15,772 nt of DNA from ATZT02 sp038124905 (lineage in GTDB: Bacteria; Actinomycetota; Actinomycetes; S36-B12; UBA5976). The stretch spans positions 1 through 15,772 of the forward strand of contig JAYPCW010000027.1 in NCBI GenBank assembly GCA_038124905.1. Reading direction: 5' to 3'. Position 1 is the stretch's first letter. Each line of letters begins with the position of its first letter. This document shows, in pieces, positions 6,168-12,359 of the stretch. The notes under the pieces were generated by a model. The model was given only the letters and a program-made list of their open reading frames with translations. It did no database searches and was not told the origin of the DNA. A program made the translations under genes and the position numbers.

Positions 6168-6986
6168 TCAAGTGCTCCATGTCTTGCCCAGGCGCTCGGC
6201 CAAGGCGCAAAGCGATTCAAAAGGGTTTTCTGGCACTGGTTCATTTTCTTCAACGCAACCATAGGCTCCAACTATTCCCGCGGCCGCCAGTTCCCGCTTT
6301 CCGGCTTTGACTCGCCCAGCCAGCGCGATTGTCGCCACACCATATTTTTGCGCTTTTTGTGCCAGCCCGACAATAACCTTGCCAGTTAAAGTTTGCCAAT
6401 CTAGAGAACCCTCACCTGTAACCAATAAATCTGCTTTACTCAATTTTTCTTCTAATTTAGTAACTTCAAAAACTATTTCCAATCCACTCTGGCGCTTNNN
6501 NNNNNNNNNNNNNNNNNNNNNNNNNNNNNNNNNNNNNNNNNNNNNNNNNNNNNNNNNNNNNNNNNNNNNNNNNNNNNNNNNNNNNNNNNNNNNNNNNCCC
6601 ACCACAATTTTTTTAGCTCCCCGCTTTGCTGCGTACTTAATTAATTCCCCAATGCCATAAGAGCTATAGCTCAGCGGATTTCGATTCGCCGGGTCCAAAA
6701 ATTCTGGCCCAACTACTTTTGCCGATTCAATAAAACAGATCTCATCTTTAAACAAAATAGGAGCTTGAATTTTTTCGCCAATTAAATTCTGAATCGCTAT
6801 TTGCTCGATAACCCCTTGAAGGGACATTTGCAAGGCGGAAATAAAGCCAGGCCCACCATCTGACATTGGGACTAAAAAGAATTCTGCTGTTGGATCGGTT
6901 TTTTGCCATCCTTGAAAAATGGCATCAGCAGCTTGCTCTGAGGTTAGTGTCCCAGTGAAAGAGTCGGGGGCAATAATGATGCGCAC
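6168..6986 (-). CDS. glycerate kinase, GlxK/GarK family (interrupted by assembly gap)
   Basis: It begins MRIIIAPDSFTGTL, the family's N-terminal signature, though family members such as E. coli GlxK often carry Lys (APDSYK/APDSFK) where this has Thr. SDGGPGFISAL (43-53) is the substrate-binding DGG region. After the 100-N gap comes ADLLVTGEGSLDWQTLTGK, a strongly conserved C-terminal domain motif. The enzyme phosphorylates glycerate to 2- or 3-phosphoglycerate. The gap removes the GLGGSxTxDGG nucleotide site and probably 100 or more residues, because the family runs to about 350-380. It starts at GTG 6986, with a TAACCT box 7 bases upstream and no ribosome binding site. M. tuberculosis Rv2205c occupies the same place beside the erpA-like Rv2204c. 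Substrate specificity is inferred from the family. Confidence 0.85.
   Translation of the reverse strand: MRIIIAPDSFTGTLTSEQAADAIFQGWQKTDPTAEFFLVPMSDGGPGFISALQMSLQGVIEQIAIQNLIGEKIQAPILFKDEICFIESAKVVGPEFLDPANRNPLSYSSYGIGELIKYAAKRGAKKIVVXXXXXXXXXXXXXXXXXXXXXXXXXXXXXXXXXXKRQSGLEIVFEVTKLEEKLSKADLLVTGEGSLDWQTLTGKVIVGLAQKAQKYGVATIALAGRVKAGKRELAAAGIVGAYGCVEENEPVPENPFESLCALAERLGKTWST
6498..6597. other. assembly gap of 100 N within the glycerate kinase gene
   Basis: Exactly 100 N. It removes the region between KKIVV and KRQSGLEIV, which in this family holds the GGSxTxDGG motif and most of one domain. The true length is probably more than 100 bases. Confidence 0.95.
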
Positions 6987-6993
6987 ATCGCAA

Positions 6994-6999
6994 AGGTTA
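6994..6999 (-). promoter_or_regulatory. putative -10 box of a leaderless glycerate kinase transcript
   Basis: TAACCT on the minus strand lies 7 bases before GTG 6986. The same hexamer and spacing occur before the CobT-like gene at 9036. No ribosome binding site is visible before this start. Confidence 0.4.
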
Positions 7000-7022
7000 G
7001 CCAGTCGTGGGACGATATACCT

Positions 7023-8198
7023 ATGTCAACCTCAACCTGGACCGAACCAGAGCCAAGCCCACTGCTTTATTTGCTTGGTCAATTAAAAGATGCTGACTCT
7101 GAGCGTGGTGTTGAATGCCCAGGAGTTTTGCCGCCTGCTTCGGATGCCTCTTTGGTAGCTCGCGCTCTTGCCGCGAAAGAAAAATTAGGCGACAAGGTTT
7201 TTATTCTCGGTCACCATTATCAAAGAGATGAAGTAATTCAGTTTGCCGATAGCACCGGAGATTCTTTCAAATTAGCTAAAGATGCTGCAGCAAAGCCAGA
7301 AGCTGACTACATAGTTTTTTGCGGCGTTCACTTTATGGCAGAAAGCGCAGACATACTCACTTCTGATGAGCAGAAAGTGATTTTGCCCGACCTTGCTGCA
7401 GGTTGCTCCATGGCTGATATGGCTGCCATCGATCAAGTAGAAAAGTGTTGGTCAGAATTAGAAAACATCGGAATTGCAAAAAGCACTGTTCCGGTGGTTT
7501 ATATGAATTCCACCGCTGCCATCAAAGCATTTACTGGCAGAAACGGTGGCACGGTTTGCACCTCATCTAATGCCGAGCGTGCAATGAACTGGGCCCTTGA
7601 AAAGGGAGAGAGAATTTTATTTTTACCTGATCAACACCTAGGTAGAAATACTGCAGTTTTGAAAATGGGTCTTTCACTTTCTGATTGTGTCTTGTACGAC
7701 CCCTTGAAACCTAAAGGTGGATTGACTGATATCGAATTAATGAATGCCAAAGTTATTCTTTGGAAAGGCCACTGCTCTGTGCATGGCAGATTTACCTTGG
7801 ATTCTGTTAACGATGTTCGAGCAAAAGTCCCTGGTGTAAATGTTTTAGTACACCCTGAATGTGTGCATGAAGTTGTTAAGGCTGCCGATCAAATTGGCTC
7901 GACCGAATCAATCATCAAAACCGTTAAGTCAGCCCCTAGTGGATCTGCCTGGGCGGTAGGCACTGAGTTAAATCTTGTAAGAAGGTTAGCAACAGAAAAT
8001 TCTGATAAGAAGATCATGTTTCTCGATAAAACTATTTGCTACTGCTCTACTATGAATCGAATTGACTTACCGCATTTGGTGTCATCTTTAGAAAACCTAG
8101 TTTCTGGAAAAGTAGTAAATCAAATCAAAGTAGACCCAGATACTGCTAAATGGGCCAAGGTTGCGCTTGATCAAATGCTGGCGCTTCCCGCTAAATAG
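7023..8198 (+). CDS. nadA: quinolinate synthase (long form)
   Basis: A 391-residue [4Fe-4S] enzyme that condenses iminoaspartate (from NadB) with dihydroxyacetone phosphate to quinolinate, the first dedicated precursor of NAD. The three cluster cysteines are Cys100 (FCGVHFMAE), Cys251 (WKGHCSVH) and Cys341 (CSTMNRIDL). The 90-residue spacing of the last two matches the long B. subtilis form. Other motifs: GHHYQRDEV (63-71), YMNSTAAIKAF (160-170) and LPDQHLGRNT (201-210). The start ATG 7023 has only a weak GGGA upstream, and no alternative start lies nearby. The gene is transcribed divergently from glycerate kinase, with 36 bases between them. nadB and nadC are not in the window. Nearby erpA may supply its cluster. 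Confidence 0.96.
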   Translation: MSTSTWTEPEPSPLLYLLGQLKDADSERGVECPGVLPPASDASLVARALAAKEKLGDKVFILGHHYQRDEVIQFADSTGDSFKLAKDAAAKPEADYIVFCGVHFMAESADILTSDEQKVILPDLAAGCSMADMAAIDQVEKCWSELENIGIAKSTVPVVYMNSTAAIKAFTGRNGGTVCTSSNAERAMNWALEKGERILFLPDQHLGRNTAVLKMGLSLSDCVLYDPLKPKGGLTDIELMNAKVILWKGHCSVHGRFTLDSVNDVRAKVPGVNVLVHPECVHEVVKAADQIGSTESIIKTVKSAPSGSAWAVGTELNLVRRLATENSDKKIMFLDKTICYCSTMNRIDLPHLVSSLENLVSGKVVNQIKVDPDTAKWAKVALDQMLALPAK

Positions 8199-8213
8199 AT
8201 ATTTACTTATAGA

Positions 8214-8219
8214 TATAGT
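8214..8219 (+). promoter_or_regulatory. -10 box of a leaderless transcript for the DUF3043 gene
   Basis: TATAGT, close to the TATAAT consensus, ends 7 bases before ATG 8227, and no ribosome binding site lies between. This supports a leaderless mRNA and fixes the start at 8227. No -35 match is seen at 16-18 bases. Confidence 0.5.
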
Positions 8220-8226
8220 CAAACCT

Positions 8227-8745
8227 ATGAAAGATCAGCCCACTCCCAAAAGAAAAGAAGCCGAAGCTAAGCGCAAGCAAGCGCTAAAGGTGCCCAAAGA
8301 TAACAAGGCGGCTAAAAAAGCGGCTCGGGAGCGAGCTCGAAAGCAAAGAGTTGAAACCAGAGAAGCGATGTTACGTGGCGAAGAATGGGCCATGCCACTT
8401 CGCGACCGCGGGCCGGTGAGAAAAAGAGCTCGAACCATAATTGATTCACGCAGATCTGTAGGTGAATTGTTCTTACCAATTGCCGTAGTAGTTTTGATGT
8501 TTTCGCTTGTGCCGATCGCTCAAGTTCAACAATTTGTCTACATAACCTGGATCGCACTTATGTTTGCCACGATCACCGATGAATTCATCATTTATTTCAA
8601 GCTAAAGAAAACGCTAAAGCAAGAATTCCCTGTTGAAAAAGAACGCAAAGGCGCAATCGCCTATGGAGTGCTTAGAGCTTTACAAATGCGCTCACTAAGA
8701 ATCCCACCTCCAATGGTTAAAGTTGGAGGGCAACCCAAAGACTAA
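8227..8745 (+). CDS. DUF3043 family membrane protein
   Basis: A 172-residue protein of an actinobacterial family of unknown function. The N-terminal 60 residues are highly charged (KDQPTPKRKEAEAKRKQAL, then KKAARERARKQR) and probably cytosolic and helical. A conserved-looking LRGEEWAMPLRDRGPVRK stretch follows. Two adjacent hydrophobic segments (about residues 80-97 and 102-120) form a membrane hairpin. The C-terminus is basic and ends in GGQPKD. The reading frame stays open upstream into nadA, but ATG 8227, with TATAGT at leaderless spacing, is the better start. It lies 28 bases after nadA. Its stop overlaps that of the convergent small gene by 4 bases. The family call is from memory of the charged tail-WAMPLRDRGPVR-two-helix layout. 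Confidence 0.75.
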   Translation: MKDQPTPKRKEAEAKRKQALKVPKDNKAAKKAARERARKQRVETREAMLRGEEWAMPLRDRGPVRKRARTIIDSRRSVGELFLPIAVVVLMFSLVPIAQVQQFVYITWIALMFATITDEFIIYFKLKKTLKQEFPVEKERKGAIAYGVLRALQMRSLRIPPPMVKVGGQPKD

Positions 8746-8972
8746 GCGTTAAGCGGGTGCAAGCTCATTTGATAGACCGAGGTTTGATCTTCAAACAGTT
8801 CAACTTGATCAACACCATTAGCCAACAAGTCTCGCCAATATTTAGTTAGCCAAGCTTCAGCATCTTCTTTGGAATCAAACGGATCTAACGCTGCACTTTT
8901 GGGCAGACCATTTACTGGTTCACCATCTGCTACTTCGTAAACCCAAATCCACTTGGATTTAACTTCTGCCAT
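8742..8972 (-). CDS. small conserved hypothetical protein, Trp-rich
   Basis: A 76-residue soluble protein with no recognised domain: MAEVKSKWIWVYEVADGEP, then FDSKEDAEAWLTKYWRDLLA and VDQVELFEDQTSVYQMSL. Four tryptophans occur in the N-terminal two thirds. The pattern of a beta strand, a DAExWL...WRxLL helix and a VELFED strand recalls small conserved actinobacterial proteins of unknown function. The start is ATG 8972, preceded by GAGGGG at 5 bases spacing. A consensus TATAAT lies at 9002-8997, giving a transcript start near 8990. A GTG at 8987 in the same frame is less likely because the ribosome binding site lies after it. It is convergent with the DUF3043 gene and divergent from the CobT-like gene. 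The good ribosome site and promoter argue that it is real. Confidence 0.75.
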   Translation of the reverse strand: MAEVKSKWIWVYEVADGEPVNGLPKSAALDPFDSKEDAEAWLTKYWRDLLANGVDQVELFEDQTSVYQMSLHPLNA

Positions 8973-8996
8973 TAAGACCCCTCTCACTTGCGCTTA

Positions 8997-9002
8997 ATTA
9001 TA
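8997..9002 (-). promoter_or_regulatory. -10 box for the small Trp-rich protein gene
   Basis: A perfect TATAAT on the minus strand at 9002-8997, 24 bases before ATG 8972, with GAGGGG between. The -35 region at 17 bases (TTACTA) is poor. Confidence 0.5.
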
Positions 9003-9022
9003 GTTCAAAAACGAAAGGCTAG

Positions 9023-9028
9023 TAACCT
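9023..9028 (+). promoter_or_regulatory. putative -10 box of a leaderless transcript for the CobT-like gene
   Basis: TAACCT within CTAGTAACCT ends 7 bases before ATG 9036. It matches the TAACCT box of the glycerate kinase gene and shares the CTAGTA lead-in of gcvT and adoK. A second box, TATAGT at 8999-9004, lies further upstream. Confidence 0.45.
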
Positions 9029-9035
9029 GTCTTTT

Positions 9036-9659
9036 ATGGGTAATTCCTGCTTACTAATTCATGATGACCTTGATAGTTCTTTCAACAACTGGTCTGAGTT
9101 AAGCACCTTTGATCTGCAATTAGCCAACCTAGATTCAGTGACGATGGAATACGTAGACAAAAAAATTGATGAATCAATCTCAAGCCTGGCTATCTCGCTC
9201 GATGGCTCTGCTAATAAGGCTTTAGCAATTATCGGTATCTACTTAAGCTTGGATGCGGCTACTTTGCTCGGGAATTCTAAAGCTGGTAGCGATGCAGCTT
9301 GGATTAAAGATTGTGAAGAAATTAGATTATTGATTAAAAATAACAGAGATTTAAGAAGTGAAAAAGAACGCTTGCTTGAAAATTTGAGCCTCAAAAATGG
9401 TGTGACTGCGTTAAGAATAATTCAGCAAGCAGCGTCAAGAAAAACTCCTGTCTTTTTAATCGGTGATAGCGCAATCGCCTTAGGTTATTTAGTTGCTCGT
9501 GGAAACTCACAAGCAAAAGATTTTTTGCATGTGGCTTCAAATATTGATCGACCTGGATTAATTAAAGCTGTCGAAAATACTCAATTACAAACAATCAAAT
9601 TAACTGCACAAGCCAGCCCGGCAAAAGGACTTGCTATAGCTTTGCTATCGCACGCTTGA
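9036..9659 (+). CDS. shortened, probably inactive CobT-like protein (nicotinate-nucleotide:DMB phosphoribosyltransferase fold)
   Basis: A 207-residue protein. Its last 90 residues follow the CobT pattern: KNGVTALRIIQQAASRKTPV (120-139; CobT GGxEIAAxxGAxxAAAxxxxPV), then LIGDSAIALGYLVA (CobT xDGFxxxAAALxA), DFLHVASNIDRPG (CobT DYLxASHxSAEPG) and GLAIALL at the end. CobT is about 340-360 residues; here the N-terminal half with the DMB-binding and GDHGV motifs is absent. The catalytic Glu of LGEGTGA falls at Ala194 in AQASPAKG. CobT makes alpha-ribazole phosphate for the lower ligand of B12. In M. tuberculosis cobT (Rv2207) lies between the glycerate kinase and gcvT genes, the same place as here. 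The frame is intact, with a promoter, so it may have a new role. It overlaps the convergent gcvT by 15 bases. A GTG-type longer start at 8988 is rejected. The family assignment is by eye and moderately sure. Confidence 0.6.
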   Translation: MGNSCLLIHDDLDSSFNNWSELSTFDLQLANLDSVTMEYVDKKIDESISSLAISLDGSANKALAIIGIYLSLDAATLLGNSKAGSDAAWIKDCEEIRLLIKNNRDLRSEKERLLENLSLKNGVTALRIIQQAASRKTPVFLIGDSAIALGYLVARGNSQAKDFLHVASNIDRPGLIKAVENTQLQTIKLTAQASPAKGLAIALLSHA

Positions 9660-10754
9660 TGGAACAAACGGCGGTTTTACCAACTTAAATTGCATGGCTC
9701 GAGATCTGACATCCACATAAACAATCTGATCTAGTTTTAGCTTGGCATCCAACAAACCCAAGGCAATTCCTTGCTTCAATGTGGGCGAGAAAGTTCCACT
9801 GGTGATTACGCCGACTTCGTCTATTAAAGCTTCATCTAAATAAACTTTCATTTCACCTCGAGGGATGGCTCGATCGATTGCCAAAAGCCCAAAAGATTTT
9901 CTTTTGGGGCCGCGAATTTTTTCTGACTCAACCGCCAATTTGCCAATAAATGTTTCTTTATTTAATCCCACCGCCCACATTAAACCGGCTTCTACCGGTG
10001 AAATGCTTTTTGTAATGTCTTGGCCATGCAATGGATAGCCCATTTCAGTTCTTAAGGTATCTCGAGCACCTAGGCCTGCTGGAACGATTTCAAATTCTTT
10101 ACCAGCTTCAAAGAGTTGATTCCAAAAGTCTTGAACCACATTAGATGGGATCAGTAATTCGTAACCCCACTCACCGGTGTATCCGGTTCGACAAATAGTA
10201 ATTTGCTGATTATTAAATTCACTCTCGGTAAAACTCAAGTATTCAATCTCGGCAGGTAAATTCATTTTTTCAATTAGTGATTTTGATTTTGGGCCTTGAA
10301 TTGCCAAAATTGATATTTCTTGATGAAGATTTTTAATTTCAATATTTTTGGGTAAATGAGTCTCTAAAATACTTAAAACCTCATCTGAATTAGAGGCATT
10401 TGGAATGATCAATACTTCATCGTCACTCTTTAAATAGACAAAAATGTCGTCGACTATTCCGCCAGCGTCTGTTAACAATAAGTTGTATTGAGCTTGGCCT
10501 GGATTAATTCGATTCAAATCATTTGAAAAAATTTTATTTAATTCTGACTTTGCTCCCTCGCCCTTGATTAAAGCCGTTCCTAAGTGGGAAACATCAAAGA
10601 CAGCAACTTTCTCTCTAGTAGCGGTATGTTCCGCAACCACACCCCCGGCCGCATATTCCATGGGCATATCCCAGCCACCAAATTCATGAGTTTTTGCTCC
10701 CAATGCCAAGTGGAGCTGGTAGAGGGCTGGGTAAATTACTTGATTAGAAGTCAT
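9645..10754 (-). CDS. gcvT: aminomethyltransferase (glycine cleavage T protein)
   Basis: A 369-residue tetrahydrofolate-dependent enzyme that takes the aminomethyl group from lipoylated GcvH and makes methylene-THF and ammonia. Visible landmarks are FGGWDMPMEY (25-34), REKVAVFDVSHLG (47-59), NDLNRINPGQAQYNLLL (77-93) and GGIVDDIFVY (97-106, with the conserved catalytic Asp). RTGYTGEWGYELLIP follows, and then GARDTLRTEMGYPLHG. The length is normal. It starts at ATG 10754, with TAGCGT 6 bases upstream and no ribosome binding site. gcvP, gcvH and lipoate genes are not in the window. The lpdA product encoded nearby would serve as its L protein. It is divergent from pepA by 52 bases. Confidence 0.97.
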   Translation of the reverse strand: MTSNQVIYPALYQLHLALGAKTHEFGGWDMPMEYAAGGVVAEHTATREKVAVFDVSHLGTALIKGEGAKSELNKIFSNDLNRINPGQAQYNLLLTDAGGIVDDIFVYLKSDDEVLIIPNASNSDEVLSILETHLPKNIEIKNLHQEISILAIQGPKSKSLIEKMNLPAEIEYLSFTESEFNNQQITICRTGYTGEWGYELLIPSNVVQDFWNQLFEAGKEFEIVPAGLGARDTLRTEMGYPLHGQDITKSISPVEAGLMWAVGLNKETFIGKLAVESEKIRGPKRKSFGLLAIDRAIPRGEMKVYLDEALIDEVGVITSGTFSPTLKQGIALGLLDAKLKLDQIVYVDVRSRAMQFKLVKPPFVPSSVR

Positions 10755-10760
10755 GATGGA

Positions 10761-10766
10761 ACGCTA
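10761..10766 (-). promoter_or_regulatory. putative -10 box of a leaderless gcvT transcript
   Basis: CTAGTAGCGT on the minus strand contains TAGCGT (10766-10761), six bases before ATG 10754. It is nearly identical to the sequence before adoK. No purine-rich ribosome site precedes the start. Confidence 0.45.
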
Positions 10767-10806
10767 CTAGGCTTTGTTATTAGCATCTAGCCAAAGAGGG
10801 TTTTAA

Positions 10807-12291
10807 GTGACAAAAATTCAAGTTTTCACCAAGTCCAAAGAATTTTTATTTGATAAACCGCTAGTTCTCGCAACTTCTCCAAAGGGTGAATCTGTTGAAC
10901 TGGTGCCCTCGCAGGTAAAAATCGATGCAAAATTAAAAAAAGAAATCCAGACTCAATTAGCTCTTTGCCAAGCGAAAGGTAAAGCTGGAGAAGTTATTTA
11001 TCTTTCACTAGCTAAAGGCATAGTTTGTGTTGGACTTGGCAAAAAAGAAAAAGATGAAACTAAGCACCTAGAGCAGCTACGTCGCGCTGCAGCATCGGCT
11101 AGTCGCGCTTTGGCAGGTAAGAGTGAGGCAGTCTTTTCAATTGCAATTGACTCCCCTGAAGAACTCGAAGCTATTGCCGTTGGAATTGGCTTAGGTTCTT
11201 ATAAATTCACAAAATATAAAACTGATAAAGCTGGCGTTAAACCAGCCTTGAAAACTGCGCTTATCCAAGCGCCAGATTCTGCTGAATACAAAAAAGCATT
11301 ACAAAAGGCTGTAATTTTGGTCGAAAGCGTGAATCGTGCACGCGATTTAGTGAACACTCCTCCGCTGGATTTGGTCCCAAATGATTTTGCGCTACTTGCT
11401 AAAAAGCAATTTGCCAAAGGTGTAATAAAAGTTGAAGTGCTAGATGAAAAAGTTTTAAAAGCTAAAGGCTTTGGTGGCATCTATGCCGTAGGAAAAGGCT
11501 CAATACATCCACCACGCTTGGTGCGTGCGGTATATCGTCCAACTAAAGCAAAAACACACTTAGCGCTAGTTGGCAAAGGAATAACTTTTGATACTGGAGG
11601 TATTTCACTAAAACCGCCTGGATCCATGATCACCATGAAAGCAGACATGGCTGGTGCTGCTGCAGTTATGCAGGCGATATCGGCAATCGCAGAACTTAAA
11701 TTAAACATACAAGTGACCGCCTATGCTGCGTTGGCAGAAAACATGCCATCACACACCGCACAACGCCCAAGCGATGTGATTCGAATTTATGGTGGAAAAA
11801 CTGTTGAAGTTTTAAATACCGATGCTGAAGGCCGTTTAGTGTTAGCTGATGCTCTAGTTAGAGCACAAGAAGATAAACCTGATTACCTAGTAAACGTAGC
11901 TACCTTGACGGGCGCTGCCTCGATTGCTCTTGGTAAACGCACTGCTGGAGTTATGGGGAACAACGATGATTTTATTTCGAAAATAATTAAGGCATCTCAG
12001 GTTGCTGGTGAATCAATGTGGCACATGCCGATCCCTGAAGAGATTCGTGCTGGGCTTGATTCTGAAATTGCCGATATTGCAAATATCCCGCCTTCGCTCT
12101 CTCCTGCCGGAGGAATGCTTCGGGGAGCCGCTTTCTTGAAAGAATTTGTGAAAGAAGAGATGCCCTGGGCGCATTTAGATATCGCGCCGAACGCCTTTAA
12201 TGACAACAGTGCCTATGGCTATGTAGTTGCTGGCGGAACAGGTGTTTCGGTACGTACTTTGGTGGAGTTGGCCAGCCAATTAGCCAAATAA
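10807..12291 (+). CDS. pepA: leucyl aminopeptidase (M17 family)
   Basis: A 494-residue cytosolic di-zinc exopeptidase. The C-terminal catalytic domain has every known site residue at E. coli PepA spacing: Lys257 and Asp262 (VGKGITFDTGG), Lys269, Asp280 (MKADMAG), and Asp339, Glu341 and Arg343 (NTDAEGRLVLADAL). The N-terminal domain (1 to about 170) is the variable macro-like part. The RDLVNTPP segment (179-186) is the usual linker. The start is GTG 10807, with AGAGGG six bases upstream, so this gene, unlike gcvT across the divergent gap, uses a ribosome binding site. A TAGCAT at 10781-10786 could be its -10 box. It is followed 68 bases later by lpdA, as in other actinobacteria. Confidence 0.97.
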   Translation: MTKIQVFTKSKEFLFDKPLVLATSPKGESVELVPSQVKIDAKLKKEIQTQLALCQAKGKAGEVIYLSLAKGIVCVGLGKKEKDETKHLEQLRRAAASASRALAGKSEAVFSIAIDSPEELEAIAVGIGLGSYKFTKYKTDKAGVKPALKTALIQAPDSAEYKKALQKAVILVESVNRARDLVNTPPLDLVPNDFALLAKKQFAKGVIKVEVLDEKVLKAKGFGGIYAVGKGSIHPPRLVRAVYRPTKAKTHLALVGKGITFDTGGISLKPPGSMITMKADMAGAAAVMQAISAIAELKLNIQVTAYAALAENMPSHTAQRPSDVIRIYGGKTVEVLNTDAEGRLVLADALVRAQEDKPDYLVNVATLTGAASIALGKRTAGVMGNNDDFISKIIKASQVAGESMWHMPIPEEIRAGLDSEIADIANIPPSLSPAGGMLRGAAFLKEFVKEEMPWAHLDIAPNAFNDNSAYGYVVAGGTGVSVRTLVELASQLAK

Positions 12292-12359
12292 CCCTAACAA
12301 GCGCTGAGTTTTTGATGGTGGAAAGATAAGCATTAACAGACTTTTTTGAAAGGTGGCCT

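Noticed and set aside
7000..7029. Perfect TTGACA on the minus strand (7029-7024) as -35 box for glycerate kinase
   Set aside because: It is 24 bases from the TAACCT box, too far for a normal spacer, and it lies within the first codons of nadA.
12292..12359. Terminator or separate promoter between pepA and lpdA
   Set aside because: There is only a short AGCGCT palindrome before GAGTTTTT and no proper stem; TTGATG (12312-12317) has no convincing -10 partner.
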